64,000 nucleotides of DNA from Petaurus breviceps papuanus (GCA_028583685.1 JAMXIF010000002.1:57396109-57460108), one strand, 5' to 3'. Positions 9,891-21,524 are shown, numbered from the stretch's first letter. Translations and numbers: made by a program. Notes: generated by a model from the letters alone, not told the origin.

Positions 9891-11106
9891 TGTAATATAA
9901 TGCCAAAGAAAGGCAACTTCCCAAGGTTCAGAATACCAGCATAGGTGCTCTCCATTTTATTCAGTGACCAACCAAGAACAGAGAAGATTAAAACATGACA
10001 TCATTCAAAATACAGCATTTACTAAGTGTGATTAAATAATCTCCAAGTACTACCCCACCCCAGGATCTTCCAATCATTCAATCAATTACAAAGTCCCTGT
10101 TCTAAATACTACTCCACCCCTAGGCTATACCTTAATTAAGTCCACCACAAAACCCCTCTTCTCAAATGGAGATTAGTTTCCAAACATAGGTAAAGTACCT
10201 TCATTTCTCAATCACAGAGCACAATAAGGTCAAAAGTTCCCCACCCCTGGATCACAATTGAATCTACCCCAGAGTTACATCAAGTTTAAACACAGCACTT
10301 AATACCCAAATGGAGGTCTTTTCTTCATCTTGACACCAGGCAAGTTCTCAGCAATCTTAGTTCCTGGGGAGACAAGGCTTAGCAAGGCCATAAGATACAT
10401 TGCCAGTCCCTTCATGAATTTATCCTCTGTCTGTAGAACCGTCCTAGAACCCCTGAACACATTAGCAAAGCCCTCTCCCAGGATTTCTGTAAACATACAA
10501 CAAGAAAATCCTTCTTCAGGGCTTCTGAACCAACAGAAAGGCTCCCAGACCCCTGCAACAACAGCACTGTCCTTCACCAGTGGACAGTATTCATTCTGTC
10601 TGCAGGACAGTCTCCAGACCCCTGCAACAACAGCACTGTCCCTCACCAGTGGACAGTATTCACTCTCTGTCTGCAGGACAGTCTCAGGCCTTCTTAGCGA
10701 ACAGCCAGGTTCCAGGACTTCTTCAACAAAAGGACTGTCTTTCACCACTGGACAAATCTGGCAAAACAACATCAAAACAGACAGACAAAGTACCAGCAAA
10801 ACAGCCATGTCTCCTCAGTCCTTGACAGCTCAGGGGGCAGGTCTCAAAAGTCCAGGGCAATTCAAAGTGGCCACCAGCAATTCTCTTAGTCTCTCTCTCT
10901 CTCCACGAGGTGCTGCTTCCAAAAAGAATCTTCCGCCTCTCTCTTATCTCTCCAAATCTACGTCACCAGCTCCTCCCAGTTCAGGACTTTCTTTTCACAT
11001 CAACAAGCCCATCCCACAGGTGGGATTAACAAACTCTGGGTTTTAACACAATCAATTTGAAAACCAAGCCAATACAGGGGAATCTTTAATTGCCATTACT
11101 ATCACA
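9891..11106 (-). mobile_element. solo LTR of an endogenous retrovirus
   Basis: A 1216-base element whose plus strand runs from TGTAAT to ATCACA, so both ends obey the TG...CA rule. It is flanked by the 5-base direct repeat 'ctaag' (9886-9890 and 11107-11111), the target duplication of a retroviral integration. Nothing gag- or pol-like adjoins it, so it is a solo LTR left by recombination between the two LTRs. A reversed AATAAA at 9956-9961, about 65 bases inside one end, suggests the minus-strand orientation with a long U3 and a short U5. It contains a tandem duplication of about 69 bases (about 10548-10686) and a long minus-strand open frame. The family was not identified; a 4-6 base duplication does not fix the class. 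Looks structurally whole as an LTR and fairly young. Confidence 0.85.
10299..10808 (-). other. open frame inside the LTR U3 (fossil element)
   Basis: A 169-codon open frame lies entirely inside the solo LTR on the strand inferred to be its sense strand. It starts with a hydrophobic, signal-like stretch (MAVLLVLCLSVLMLFC). It then has imperfect repeats: a leading unit containing 'CPVVKDS' and two 23-residue units containing 'EYCPLV(K/R)DSAVVAGVW'. It ends near 'KMKKRP'. The partial LTR at 7215-8067 keeps the matching frame open over its shared part. I recognise no homologue. Some retroviruses (mouse mammary tumour virus) do encode a protein in U3, but this similarity of layout is only an analogy. 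The opposite strand is also open for 238 codons, so openness may reflect composition and youth. Confidence 0.4.
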
Positions 11107-11334
11107 CTAAGCTAGACTTTTCTCAAAATATATTGAAAACCATCCTTGGCATGGAATTATCTCAGGAGACTAAGGCTCAGCCATTAATGCACTTTCTTGG
11201 TGTCCAAAGTACAAAAGCCAAGGCCCAAGCATTTGCCATCTCTCTTTTTAAGATTTCTAACCAGCAGAGAAGTATGACCAATACCAGCACAGGGAAGCAT
11301 CAATCAACTTAATCAGTGCCGTGTCCTCACTGAA
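11107..11334. other. no feature recognised
   Basis: The flank of the solo LTR, beginning with the target duplication 'ctaag'. Nothing identifiable. Confidence 0.5.
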
Positions 11335-11830
11335 TAACTTTTCCCTGTTCTAAATAACCCTTCTTCGGCTATTGCTAAGTAAATCTCCCATAACTGATCA
11401 TAATCTATCTCTCCTCCTTCCCTTACCAAACCAAATTCTTTGTCTGTACTGTGACCTCCAATGCCTCGATCCATTAGTCATTTCCAGGGCCATCACTCCT
11501 GCACTAGCCACTCAGTCCTCTTTTCTCCATATTTACCTCGTGATGAACAAGTTCAACTTTCCACTGTCCTCTCCTCAAGTCAATAGTCCTATATTATCAC
11601 ATTGCCAATCATAGCCTGCTAAGCCTCAGCCTTGGATCACACTTTCCATTCACCACCTTTGCTCCTACATAACAAAGGAGAAAGTCACAAAACCATTCTG
11701 ACTTGATCCACTATAAATTTGTTACACAACCTCAACTGGGCCCTCACTGCTGCTAGGCAATCCTACTAAACCTCCCTTATCAACTCATTATCCATTTCAT
11801 GCTGTGTGCTAAGCAGTGGGGATGTAAAGA
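11335..11830 (+). mobile_element. probable L2/CR1-group LINE internal fragment
   Basis: Pyrimidine-rich sequence with the texture of L2/CR1 ORF2 between the endonuclease and reverse transcriptase ('cagggccatcactcctgcac', 'cactgtcctctcctcaagtc', 'tgatccactataaatttg'). The codons around 11735-11780 read 'NWALTAARQS', like the linker of such LINEs. No reverse transcriptase motif is visible. Low certainty. Confidence 0.4.
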
Positions 11831-12714
11831 AAGAGAGTAAACATTCTCTAGGTGGCTGCCTGGCAAACTGAATTTGTTTACTATTCTCCCCACACTGAAC
11901 ATTTATATTTCACCAAAAAAAGTTCAGATAATTAAAAAGAATAATTTTACCAATTTAAATTGTGTTTGTAAGTATATGTGTAAATGTGAATCTAGACATA
12001 TGTGTATATCCACATACTTATATTTTACATAACTCTTTCTCTTTTGGCCAGCAACCCTGAAGGTTTTCTCCTCCCAGATTGATTTTTTTTAATTAAAGGG
12101 GCCATCCCTTGATTCACTTCTTTTTTTTTTTTTTGTCTTTATTAATTTGTTCATTTACTTTTAGTTTACAAGATTTAGTTCCCCATTTTTTTGAGTTTCA
12201 CATTTTCTTCCCTTTCTTCCCCTCCCCCCAACCTGTGGTGGCATACATTCAGGTTTAGGATCTGCAGATACTTTCACATTAGCCATTGGTCAGGTTATAA
12301 AGAAGGATTGTATCAGATAGAATGAACAATGGGGAAAAGGAAACAAAACCAAACAAGAAAAAAGAAAGAAAGCAAGTAATTTGCTTCAATCTGCATTCAA
12401 ACTCTGTTCTTTCTAGTTCTTTCCCTGAATGCAGACATTTCTCTCCATCATTAGGCTTTCAGAATTTACTTATAGCCCTGCATTTCTGAGAAGAGCTCAG
12501 TCTATCAAAGTTAGTCATCACACATATGTTATATCTGTATTGTGTACCAGTTTTTACCTGGTTCTGCTCTTCTCACTCAGCATCAGTTCATACAAGCCTC
12601 TCCAGGTAAATATGAAGTCCATCTACTCTTCATTTCTTATGGTATAACAGCATTCCATTACATCCATACACCATAACTAGTTTAGCCATTCTCCAACTGA
12701 TAGGCGTCCCCTTA

Positions 12715-15700
12715 ATTTCCGATTCTTTGCCACTGAAAAAAAAGGGCTGATATAAATATTTGTGTATATATGGGTCTTCCTCCCACTTCTATGATCTCTT
12801 TGGGATACAACCCTAGAAGTGGTATTGCTGTGTCAAAGGATATGAAGTTACTTATAGCCCTTTGGGCATAGTTCTAGATTGCTTTCCAAAATGGTTGGAT
12901 CAGTTGACAACACCACCAGCAATGTATTAGTGTTCCAATTTTTCCACATCCTCTCTAGTATTTATCATTTTCCTGTTTTGTCATCTTAGCCAATCTGACT
13001 GGTGAGATGGGGTACCTCAGAGTTGTTTTGATTTGCATTTCTCTAATCAATAGTTATTTAGAGCATTTTTTCATATGTTTATAGATATCTTTAAGTTCTT
13101 CTTCTGAGAACTGCCTGTTCATATCCCTTGACCATTTATTATTTGGGGAGTGACTTGTATTCCTATAGATTTGACTCAATTCTCTGTATATTTTAGAAAT
13201 GAGGCCTTTATCAAAGACATTGTTTGTAAAAATTCTTTCCCAATTTCCCACTTCCCTCTTAACCTTGGTTACATTGGCTTTGTTTGTACAGAAGCTTTTC
13301 AGTTTCAATAATCAAAGTTATCCATTTTGCCTTTTATAATGCTCTCTAATTATTGTTTGGTCATGAAGTCTTCCCCGCTCCATAAATCTAACAGGTAAAC
13401 TATTCCTTGCTTTCCCAGATTACTTACAGTATCACCCTTTATACCTAGATCATGCACCTAATTAAACCTAATTTTGGTATATGGTGTTAGATAATGGTAT
13501 ATGCCCAGTTTTTGCCATACTATATTTCCGTTTTTCTAGCAGTTTTTGTCAAATAATGAGTTCTTATCCCCAAAACTTGTGTCTTAGGGTTTATCAAAGA
13601 GTAGATTATTATGGTCAATGGTTGCTGAGTCTTGTGTACCCAATCTATTTCATTGATCTACTGCTCTTTCCTCAGCCAGTACCAAGTAGTTTTGATGACT
13701 GCTGCTTTATAATACAGATTAAAATCTGGTGTAGCTAGTCCACTATCCCAGGCATTTCTTTTCATTAATTTCCTTGATATTCTGGGCCTTTTGTTCTTCC
13801 AAATGAATTTTGTTACTATTTTTTGTAGTTCTATAAAGTAATTTTTTGGTAATTTGATTGGTATGTCATTAAATATGTAATTTAATTTAGGTAACATTGT
13901 CATTTTTATTGTATTAGCTCAACTCAGCCATGAGCAATTGATGTTTTTTCCAAATAGTTAGATCTGACTTTATTTGTGTGAAAAGTGTTTTGTAGTTGTT
14001 TTCATATAGGTCCTGGGTTTGATTTGGCAGGTAGATTCCCAAATATTTTATAACATCTACAGTAACTTTAACTAGGATTTCTCTTTCTATCTCTTGTTGT
14101 TGAATTTCATTAGAAATATACAGGAATTCTGAGGATTTATATGAGTTTATTTTATACCCTGCAACTTTGCCAAATTAATTTATTGTCTCAAGTAGTTTTT
14201 TACTTGATTCTCTAGGATTCTCTAAGTATATCATATTATCATCCACAAAGAGTGATAACTTGGTCTCTTCTTTGCCTAATTTGATTCCTTTGATTAGTTT
14301 TACTTCTCTAATTGCTATTGCTAACATTTCTAGTACCAGATTGACTAAAAGGGGTGATAGTGGACACCCTTGTTTCACTCCTGATCTTATTGGAAATGCT
14401 TTTAGCTAATCCCCATTACATATAATACTTGCTGATGGCTTTAAATAGATGCTACTTATTATATTAAGGAAGTCTCCATTTTTCTTATACTTTCTAGTGT
14501 TTTTAATAGGAATGGATGTTTTACTTTGTCAAAAGACTTTTCTGCATCTACTGAGATAATCTTGTGGTTTCTGCCAGTTTTATTATTGATATAATCAATT
14601 ATACTGATCATTTTCCTAATATTAAACCATCCCTGCATTCCAGGAATAAATCCTACCTGATCAAAGTGTATTATTCTTGTGATAAGTTGCTGTGGTCTTT
14701 TTGCTAATATTTTATTTACATTTTTTTGCATCTATATTCATGAGGGAAACTGTTCTACAATTTTCTTTTTCTGTTTTATCTCTTCCTGATTCAGGTATCG
14801 GTACCATGTTTGTCTCATAAAAAGAATTTAGTAGGACTCCTTCTTCACTAATTTTCCCAAATATTTTGTAGGGTATTAGAATCAATTGTTCTTTAAAAAT
14901 TTGATAGAATTCACTAACAAATCCAGCTGGCCCTGGAGATTTTTTCCTAGGAAGTTCACTGATGGCTTGTTTAATTTCTTTTCCTGAGATGGGGTTGTTT
15001 AAGTAATTTACTTCCTCTTCAGTTAATCTGGGCAACTTATATTTTTGTAAATGTTCATCCATTTCACTAAGATTGTCAAATTTATGTGCATATAGCTGGG
15101 CAAAATAATTCCTATTATTGTTTTAATTTCCTCTTCATTGGAGGTAGATATACCCTTTTCATTTTTGATACTCATAATTTGGTTTTCTTCCTTCTTTTTT
15201 TATCATATTGACTAAGGGTCTATCAATTTTATTGTTTTTTCATAAAACCACCTCTTAGTTTTATTTATTATTTCAATAGTTTTATTAATTTCAATTTTAT
15301 TAATCTCTCCTTTGGTTTTCATTATTTCTAATTTAGTAGTTAATTGTGGATTTTCAATTTCTTCATTTTTAGCTTTTTCAAGTGCATGCCCAATTCATTG
15401 ATTTCCCTTTTCTCTAATTGATTCATGTATGCACTCAGGGATATAAAACTTCCCCTAAGAACTGCCTTTGCTGCACCCCACAAATCTTGGTGTGTTGTCT
15501 CATTATTGTCATTCTCTTGAATGAAGTTACTGATTGTTTCTATAATTTCTTGCTTGACCCAATCATTCTTTAGAATTAAATTTAGTTTCCAATTAGTTTT
15601 TATTCTACCTTTCCATGGCCCTTTATTGCATATGATTTTTATTGCATCATGATCTTAGAATGATGTATTTAATATTTCTGCCTTTCTGCACTGAATTGTG

Positions 15701-16350
15701 AGGTTTTTATGTCCTAATACATGGTACATTTTTGTGTATGTGCTATGTACCACTGAGAAAAAGGTATATTCCTTTTTATCCCCATTCAGTTTTCTCCAGA
15801 GATCTATCATACCTACCCAATCTAAGATTCTATTCACCTCCTTAACTTCTTTCTTGTTTATTTTCAGGTTGGATTTATCAAGCTCAGAGAGGGGGAGATT
15901 TAGGTCCCCCACTAGTATAGTTTTGCTATCTATTTCTTCCTCTAATTACCTTGCCCTCTAAGAATTTGGATGCTATACCACTTGGTGCATATATGTTAAG
16001 TTATGATATTGCTTCATTCTCAATGATGCCTTTTAGCAGGATATAGTTTCCTTCCTTACCTCTTTTAATTAGATCAATTTTTGCTTTTGCTTTATCTGAG
16101 ATAAGGATTGCTACACCTGTTTTTGTACTTTAGCTGAAGTATGATATATTTTACTCCAGCCTTTTACCTTTACCCTCTGTGTATCCCTCTGTTTCAGATG
16201 TGTTTCTTGTAAAAAGCATATTGTAGGATTATGGTTTTTAATCCATTCTGCTATCTGCCTCCATGTTATGAGAAAGTTCATCCCATTCACATTCACAGTT
16301 ATGATTACTATCTGTCTCTTTTCCTCCATCCTATTCCCTCCCCTATTTAT
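12715..16350 (-). pseudogene. L1 ORF2 relic (endonuclease-reverse transcriptase)
   Basis: In intact L1 this protein nicks target DNA and copies the L1 RNA. Recognisable parts from N to C: the endonuclease start 'VIITVNVNGMNF' and 'NPTICFLQETHLK' (about 16200-16320); 'MGDLNLPLSELDKSN' (about 15870-15912); the finger region '[19 protein letters not shown]' (about 14890-14950); '[19 protein letters not shown]' (about 14600-14660); '[14 protein letters not shown]' (about 14505-14545); '[16 protein letters not shown]' (about 14330-14375); the catalytic-site region as '[10 protein letters not shown]' (about 14225-14255, standing where L1 has FADDMIVY); and the C-terminal 'NWERIFTNNVFDKGLISKIY' (about 13180-13245). 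Frames are split into at least seven pieces by stops and indels. Confidence 0.9.
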
Positions 16351-16943
16351 GCTTTTATTTTTCTTCCCTTCTCCCTTCCCCTCCTTAAGAGTTTTCCTTT
16401 TGACCACTGCCTCCCTCAGTATTCCCTTCTTATTAGAACCTCCTGCCCCTTCCTCCCCTTCCCCCTTACTTCTTCCCTCCCTTTAATCACCCTCCCTTTC
16501 TTAGCCCTTCCCCTTCCTAATACCTGTAGGATATGATAGATTTTTATACTTAATGTAGTATGTTATTTCTTCTTTGAACCAAGATTGACAAGAACAGATC
16601 TCATGTAAAGCTCCTCTCTCTCCCCTCTTTCCCTCTATTATGATACATTTTGTGTCTCTTGTCCATAGAGTCCTATACTTATCTGGTTGTGTTATTCCTT
16701 CCTTGCACCAGAACCAATGAGGGAAAAGCTCATATAATGCTCATCTCCCTCCCTTCTTTCCCTCCATTGTATTGTTTTTATGCCTCTTTGTGTGGCATAA
16801 TTTACCCTTTTCCATTTCATTCTTTCCTCTTCTTCCATTGCAATCAAATTGTAGTACTTAATAAGGTTTTTTTAATCGTCATTTTGTGTAATTTATACAC
16901 ATACCCTCTACTTGTCTATAAACAGTTTGCTCTTATTAAATAA

Positions 16944-16945
<2 letters not shown>

Positions 16946-16980
<35 letters not shown>
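16946..16980. repeat. (TG)n microsatellite
   Basis: About 17 TG units, just downstream (in L1 sense) of the ORF1 stop, in the L1 inter-ORF spacer. Confidence 0.95.
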
Positions 16981-16983
<3 letters not shown>

Positions 16984-16996
16984 CTTGTTTACCTTT

Positions 16997-18044
16997 CTAT
17001 GTCTCTCTTGCATCTTGTAATTGGAGATTGAATTTTCCATTGAGCTCTGGCTTTTTCATCAGGAAGGTCTGAAAATCTGTTATATCATTGAATGACCATC
17101 TCCTTGCCTGGAAGAACATATTCAGTTTTGCTGGGTAGGTGATTCTTGGTTTTAGTCCTAGCCCTTTGACCTCCAAAATATCATATGCCAAGCCCTTCAA
17201 TCCCTTAATATAGAAGCTGCTAGGTCTTGTGTTATCCTAATTGTGTTTCCACAATAATCAAATTGTTTCTTCCTGACTGCTTACAGTATTTTCTCCTTGA
17301 CCTGGGAACTCTGGAATTTGGCAGTGAATTCTTTCAATTTCTATTTTGCCCTCTGGTTACTTGCCACAATTGCCCTCTGGTTCCAGGGCAATTTTCCTTG
17401 ATAATTTCTTGAAAGATGGTGTCTAGGATCTTTTATTTTTTTGACTGTGGATTTCAGGTAGTCCGATAATTTTTAAATTATCTCTCCTGGAACTATTTTC
17501 CAGGTCAGTGGTTTTTCCAATGAGATATTTCACATTGCCTTGTGTTTTTTCATTTGTTTGGATTTGTTTTATAGTATCCTGATTTCTCTTAAAGTCACTT
17601 CGAATTGCTACAATCTAATTTTGAAGGAGTTATGCTCTTCAGTGAGTTTTCGAAATTCATTTTCCATCTGACAAATTTAGCTTTTTAAGGCATTCTTTTC
17701 CTCATTGGTTTTTTGGGCCTATTTTGCCATTTGATTTATTCTATTTTTAAGGGGTTATTTTCTTCAGTGTATTTTTGGGTCTCCTTTAGCAGGCTATTGA
17801 CTCTCTTTTCTTGATTTTATTGCATCATTTTCATTTCTCTTCCCAATTTTCCCTCCACTTCTCTTACTTGATTTTCAAAATCCTCTTTGAGCTCCTCCAT
17901 GGCCTGTTACCAATTCATATTTTTCTTGGAGGCTTTTGATGCAGGAGTTCTGATTTCCCTATCTTCCTCACACTCCATGCCTTAATCCTTCCTTTCCCCA
18001 AAAAATGATTCTATGGTCTGTTTGTGCTTCTGTTGCTTGCTCAT
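16997..18044 (-). pseudogene. L1 ORF1 relic
   Basis: The start codon at 18044 begins 'MSKQQKHKQTIESFFG', a start typical of marsupial L1 ORF1. A charged coiled-coil region follows (about 17600-17900). The RRM and C-terminal part follow, with 'LGLKPRITYPAKLNMFFQ' and 'ITDFQTFLMKKPELN' (17000-17200), the counterpart of the human 'LQPRLLYPARLSF' region. The stop lies at 16997-16999. About 349 codons of span, with internal stops. The same C-terminal block occurs in the HAL1-like element at 19601-19813. Confidence 0.85.
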
Positions 18045-18783
18045 ATTGGTGACCAATTACTTGACTTTTGAGCTCTTTGCCATGGTAGAACTCTGCTTCC
18101 AGAGAGGAGAGCTTTGTTCCAAATTGTTTGGGTTTTCACAGTGGCCAGAGCTGTTAGTTGGGCACCCTCTCTACAGCCCCCACAACTCTGTCTTGCTTTT
18201 CACAGACCCCAGGACCACCACCCAAGACCACAATCCAGATCCAAGCAGGTTAAAGCAAGAGATATTACCCTCTGAATTGTCACTTAGTCCTCCTACTGTC
18301 TGCCGGACAGGAGCTCCTGAGGCAGGCAATCTGTGGTTGCTGGAGTCACCATGCCTCAGCTGCTTCTCGCCCTGGGGGCAGGGGCCAGACAATGCTCTCC
18401 AGTCTCCCCCAGTTCCAACAGAGTTTTGCACTGACCTTTTATTTTGTGTTTGGTGTTTATAGGTTGAGAAATCTGGAACCCGCTACAGCTATTGATGATT
18501 CCCTTTCCTGAAGATTGCTTCAATGGCCGCTGGGGTCGGGGCCACCCTCAGGCTGGTACTGAGTGGCTCATGCCAAACTGTGCTCAGCTCCCAGCTTGGT
18601 ATGATAGACCCTTCCTGTCTGCCTTCTAGGCTTCCTTCAGCAGGAGATTTGTTTCTCTCTGTCACTTTGTAGGTTCTGTAGTTCTAAAGTTTGTTGAGAG
18701 TCATTTTTACATGTATTGGAAGTGACTGGAGTGGGAGCCCATGCCAAGTTTGTGCTACTACTCCACATCTTGGCTCCACCCCC

Positions 18784-19486
18784 CAACAATCTCTAAGAAA
18801 TAAGAACTCTGGATCAAAGAGCCATCAAGTAATATATGGTAGGTATAAATAGACTATAGCCTATTATGAACAATTAATTCCACATACAAAGCAATATGAA
18901 CTATATGATCAAGAAGATGCATGACTAGAAATTAGGCAGGCTGATCATATAACACAAGTTAGGAATAACAAATGAACAGCACATATGCTACATTAATATC
19001 CTCTGCAATGACAAAAGAGCAAGAGGGAAGTTCTTGGCATGGTATCCAAACCTTCTGCAAAAGATAATTGGAGGATATGGAGAAGAGCTACATATTTCCA
19101 TCAAAGGGCATAGATTAATTATTCTCTGTGGCTTCTGAATGAGGGTTGAAGAAGAGAGAAACTAGGACATATGACTATAAGTAACAGTAAATGAACCAGC
19201 AAACATTTATTAGGTAAATAATTCAAGTTTAGGATAGAATTCCCAATAATGAGATCTACCTGCAAATGGAATGAGATGCTTCATAAAAGGATAAAAATTC
19301 CCTATTATTTACTCAAATTCTTATCAAGTATGTTGCAGAGGGAATTCATCTTCACTAAGGCAGTCTATGATAAATCTTTCAAACTGTCTTTAGAGTCCAA
19401 CTGCTTCTCATAATTATTGCCTCATTCAGAGACAGAACTATTTCTTAAGTAGTAGGACTATAGGTTTTTAACTTGAATTTACTTGT
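18784..19486. other. no gene or clear repeat recognised
   Basis: AT-rich spacer between the L1 and the HAL1-like insertion. Faint likeness to an RTE C-terminal region at 19010-19140 and to an L2 tail at 19195-19235 is too weak to call. Confidence 0.5.
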
Positions 19487-19502
19487 TATAATCACAATCA
19501 AT

Positions 19503-20884
19503 CCCAGGTCAAGGAGAAAATATTATAAGCAGTCAGGAAGAAACAATTTAAGGATTGTGGAAACACAATCAGGATAACACAAAATCTAGCAGCTTCTGCA
19601 TTGAGGGATCAAAGGGCTTGTAATATTATATTCTGGAGGTCAAAGGAACTAGGATTAAAACCAAGAATCAACTACCCAGCAAAAATGAGTATAATGTTTC
19701 AGGAGAAAATATCAATATTCAATGAAATAGAGGACTTTCAAGCATTCTTGATGAAAAAACCAGAGCCGAACAGAAAATTTGACTTTCAAATACAAGAAGC
19801 AAGAGAAGCATGAAAAGGTAAACAAGAAAGAGAAATCATAAGGAACTTATTAAAGTTGAACTGTTTACATTCCTACATGGAAAGATGATATTTGTAATTT
19901 ATGAGATTTTTCTTAGTATTAGGACAGTTGAAGGGATTATACATATATGTATGTATGTATATACATATATGTATTTATAGGTGGGTGTATGTGTGTGTAT
20001 GTATACATAGACAGGGCACTGAGTGAGTCAAATATGAAGGCAAAATATCTAAAATAGAAAATTAAGAAGTGAGAGAGGAATATATTGGGAGAAGGAGAAA
20101 GGGAGAGGCATAATAGAGTAAGTTATCTCACATAAAAGAGGCAAGAGAAAGCTGTTACAATGGAGGGGAAGAGCAAGGAAGTGAAAGGGAATGAGTCAAC
20201 CTTACTTTCATAGAACTTGGCTTAAGGAGGGAATAACATACACACTCAATTGGGTATCTTACCCTACAAGAAAGTAGGGAGGAAGGGGAAAAGAGGGGGG
20301 AATGAAAGAAGGGAGGGAAGATTGGGGGAGAGGGTAGTCAGAAGCAAACACTTTTGAAAAGGGACAGGGTCGAAGGAGAAAATAGAATAAATGGGGGGGT
20401 GGGATAGGATGGAGGGAAATATAATTAGTCTTTCACAATATGACTACCATGGAAATGTTTTGCATAACTACACATGTATAACCTATATTGAATTGCTTGT
20501 CTTCCCAGTGGGGGTAGGTGAGAAGGCAAGAAGGGAAAGAATCTGGAACTCAAAGTTTCACAACAAATGTTAAAAAGTTGTTTTTACATGTATCCAGGAA
20601 ATAAGATATACAGGCAATGGGGCATAGAAATCCATTTTGTCCTACAAGAAAATATGAGGGAGGGGTTAAGGTAGGGGGACAGGGGAAAATAAGAGAGGGC
20701 AGATGGAGGAAGGAGTATTCAGTATGCTTGCTATCTTGGGGTGGGGGGTAGGGGAGAGATGGGGAGAAAATCTGTAACTCAAAATCTTGTGGAACTGAAT
20801 GTTAAAAACTAAAAATAAATGAATAAATTTTAAATATATATATATGTATGTGTATATATGTATATATATGTGTGTATATATATA
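19503..20884 (+). mobile_element. HAL1-like (ORF1-only) LINE, 5'-truncated
   Basis: The element starts inside ORF1. It keeps the C-terminal coding block (19601-19813: 'LGLKPRINYPAKMSIMF', 'EDFQAFLMKKPEPN'), ends ORF1 and then runs straight through spacer and 3' UTR ('tttcacaatatgactaccat', 'gaatctggaactcaaagttt', 'gtaactcaaaatcttgtgga') into a (TA)n-rich tail, with no ORF2. The 16-base repeat 'tataatcacaatcaat' flanks it exactly (19487-19502 and 20885-20900). It is therefore one insertion event from an RNA that lacked ORF2, the hallmark of HAL1 elements, which depend on L1 enzymes. The remaining ORF1 piece is open but headless. Confidence 0.88.
19935..20015. repeat. TATG/TGTG-rich tract
   Basis: A low-complexity tract about 120 bases beyond the ORF1 stop of the HAL1-like element, similar in place to the tracts in the two L1 copies. 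Confidence 0.8.
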
Positions 20885-20890
20885 TATAAT
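20834..20890. repeat. (TA)n/(TATG)n tail of the HAL1-like element
   Basis: TA and TATG units at the 3' end of the insertion, probably an expanded poly(A)-type tail; the target duplication starts immediately after. Confidence 0.85.
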
Positions 20891-20900
20891 CACAATCAAT

Positions 20901-21520
20901 TGAATTGAAAGTTATAATCCATTGACTCCACTACGCTCTTCATGAGAAAATGGCTGATGATCCAATATGCCATCATTTATATTTTTTTATTAGTCCTCAG
21001 ATTCCCTCCTAGCCTCTGTCCCTCCTCCAACCTCTAGATCCATTTTTAGGTTGAAACCATCATCTTCCCTCTAATTGCTTTTTTTTTCCCTCTCACATTA
21101 GGAAATAAACAGGAGTGAGTCTTTCCATGATGATGATGATGATGATGATGATGTTAATATCATGGTTATTACACACGTGTTCAATACATTTTCTTCTGAA
21201 AGCTTATGACTAACTTAAGCATTGTCTGAAACACATATTTCCAAAGAAATCTTATGGACAAATGAATTTTGCTATTAATAGCACAAATATATTAACTTTG
21301 CTTTCCCTTATTCAAATATAGTTAATTTAGTTAACTAATAAATAAGATGAGCAATTGTATGTCCTTGGTTTTTGTTGCTTTTTAGGTTTGAGTTTATAAG
21401 ACCAGCCCCTACATTGTGTGGTTAATTACTCCCTCTTTGGCAACATAGCACAGAAAGAATGGTGGTTCCTAGTTGTTGGTGAACCAACTCTCTATCTTCT
21501 CCAGGAGTGTATAACAGAGT
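20901..21520. other. no gene recognised; (GAT)n at 21128-21153
   Basis: AT-rich unique-looking DNA with a trinucleotide GAT run of about nine units. No coding or repeat signature otherwise. Confidence 0.6.
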
Positions 21521-21524
21521 TATC

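Larger units (their letters stand above)
12121..18783 (-). mobile_element. nearly full-length L1 LINE, decayed
   Basis: A 6.7 kb marsupial-type L1 in reverse. Its poly(A) tail appears as T's at 12121-12134. Then come the 3' UTR, ORF2 (about 12715-16350), the inter-ORF spacer with a (TG)n tract, ORF1 (16997-18044) and a GC-richer 5' UTR ending 'ggctccacccccc' near 18783, the usual 'GGAGCCAAGATG' start read backwards. Both ORFs are broken by stops and shifts in many places, so it cannot move. I found no clear target duplication, so one or both edges may have eroded. The reading frames on the plus strand over 15698-18462 are antisense shadows. Confidence 0.92.

Noticed and set aside
10548-10686. 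Tandem 69-base units considered as a CRISPR-like or satellite array
   Set aside because: Only two full units without spacers, inside an LTR in a mammalian genome.
10330-11046. A 238-codon plus-strand open frame
   Set aside because: It lies within the solo LTR, antisense to the inferred LTR direction, and has no start context or homology that I recognise.
7215-11106. The two LTR copies as the ends of one provirus
   Set aside because: The copy at 9891-11106 has its own 5-base duplication on both sides; the DNA between the copies holds SINEs, an L2 tail and unique sequence but nothing retroviral; and the first copy adjoins an L1. Two separate insertions explain this better.
18013-18462. A 149-codon plus-strand frame
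   Set aside because: It is antisense to the GC-richer 5' UTR and ORF1 start of the minus-strand L1.
12121-18783. A target duplication around the long L1
   Set aside because: Sequences next to the T-run (12121) and beyond 18783 do not match; no duplication can be supported.
19010-19140. A possible RTE C-terminal scrap
   Set aside because: The likeness is confined to a few codons in shifting frames.
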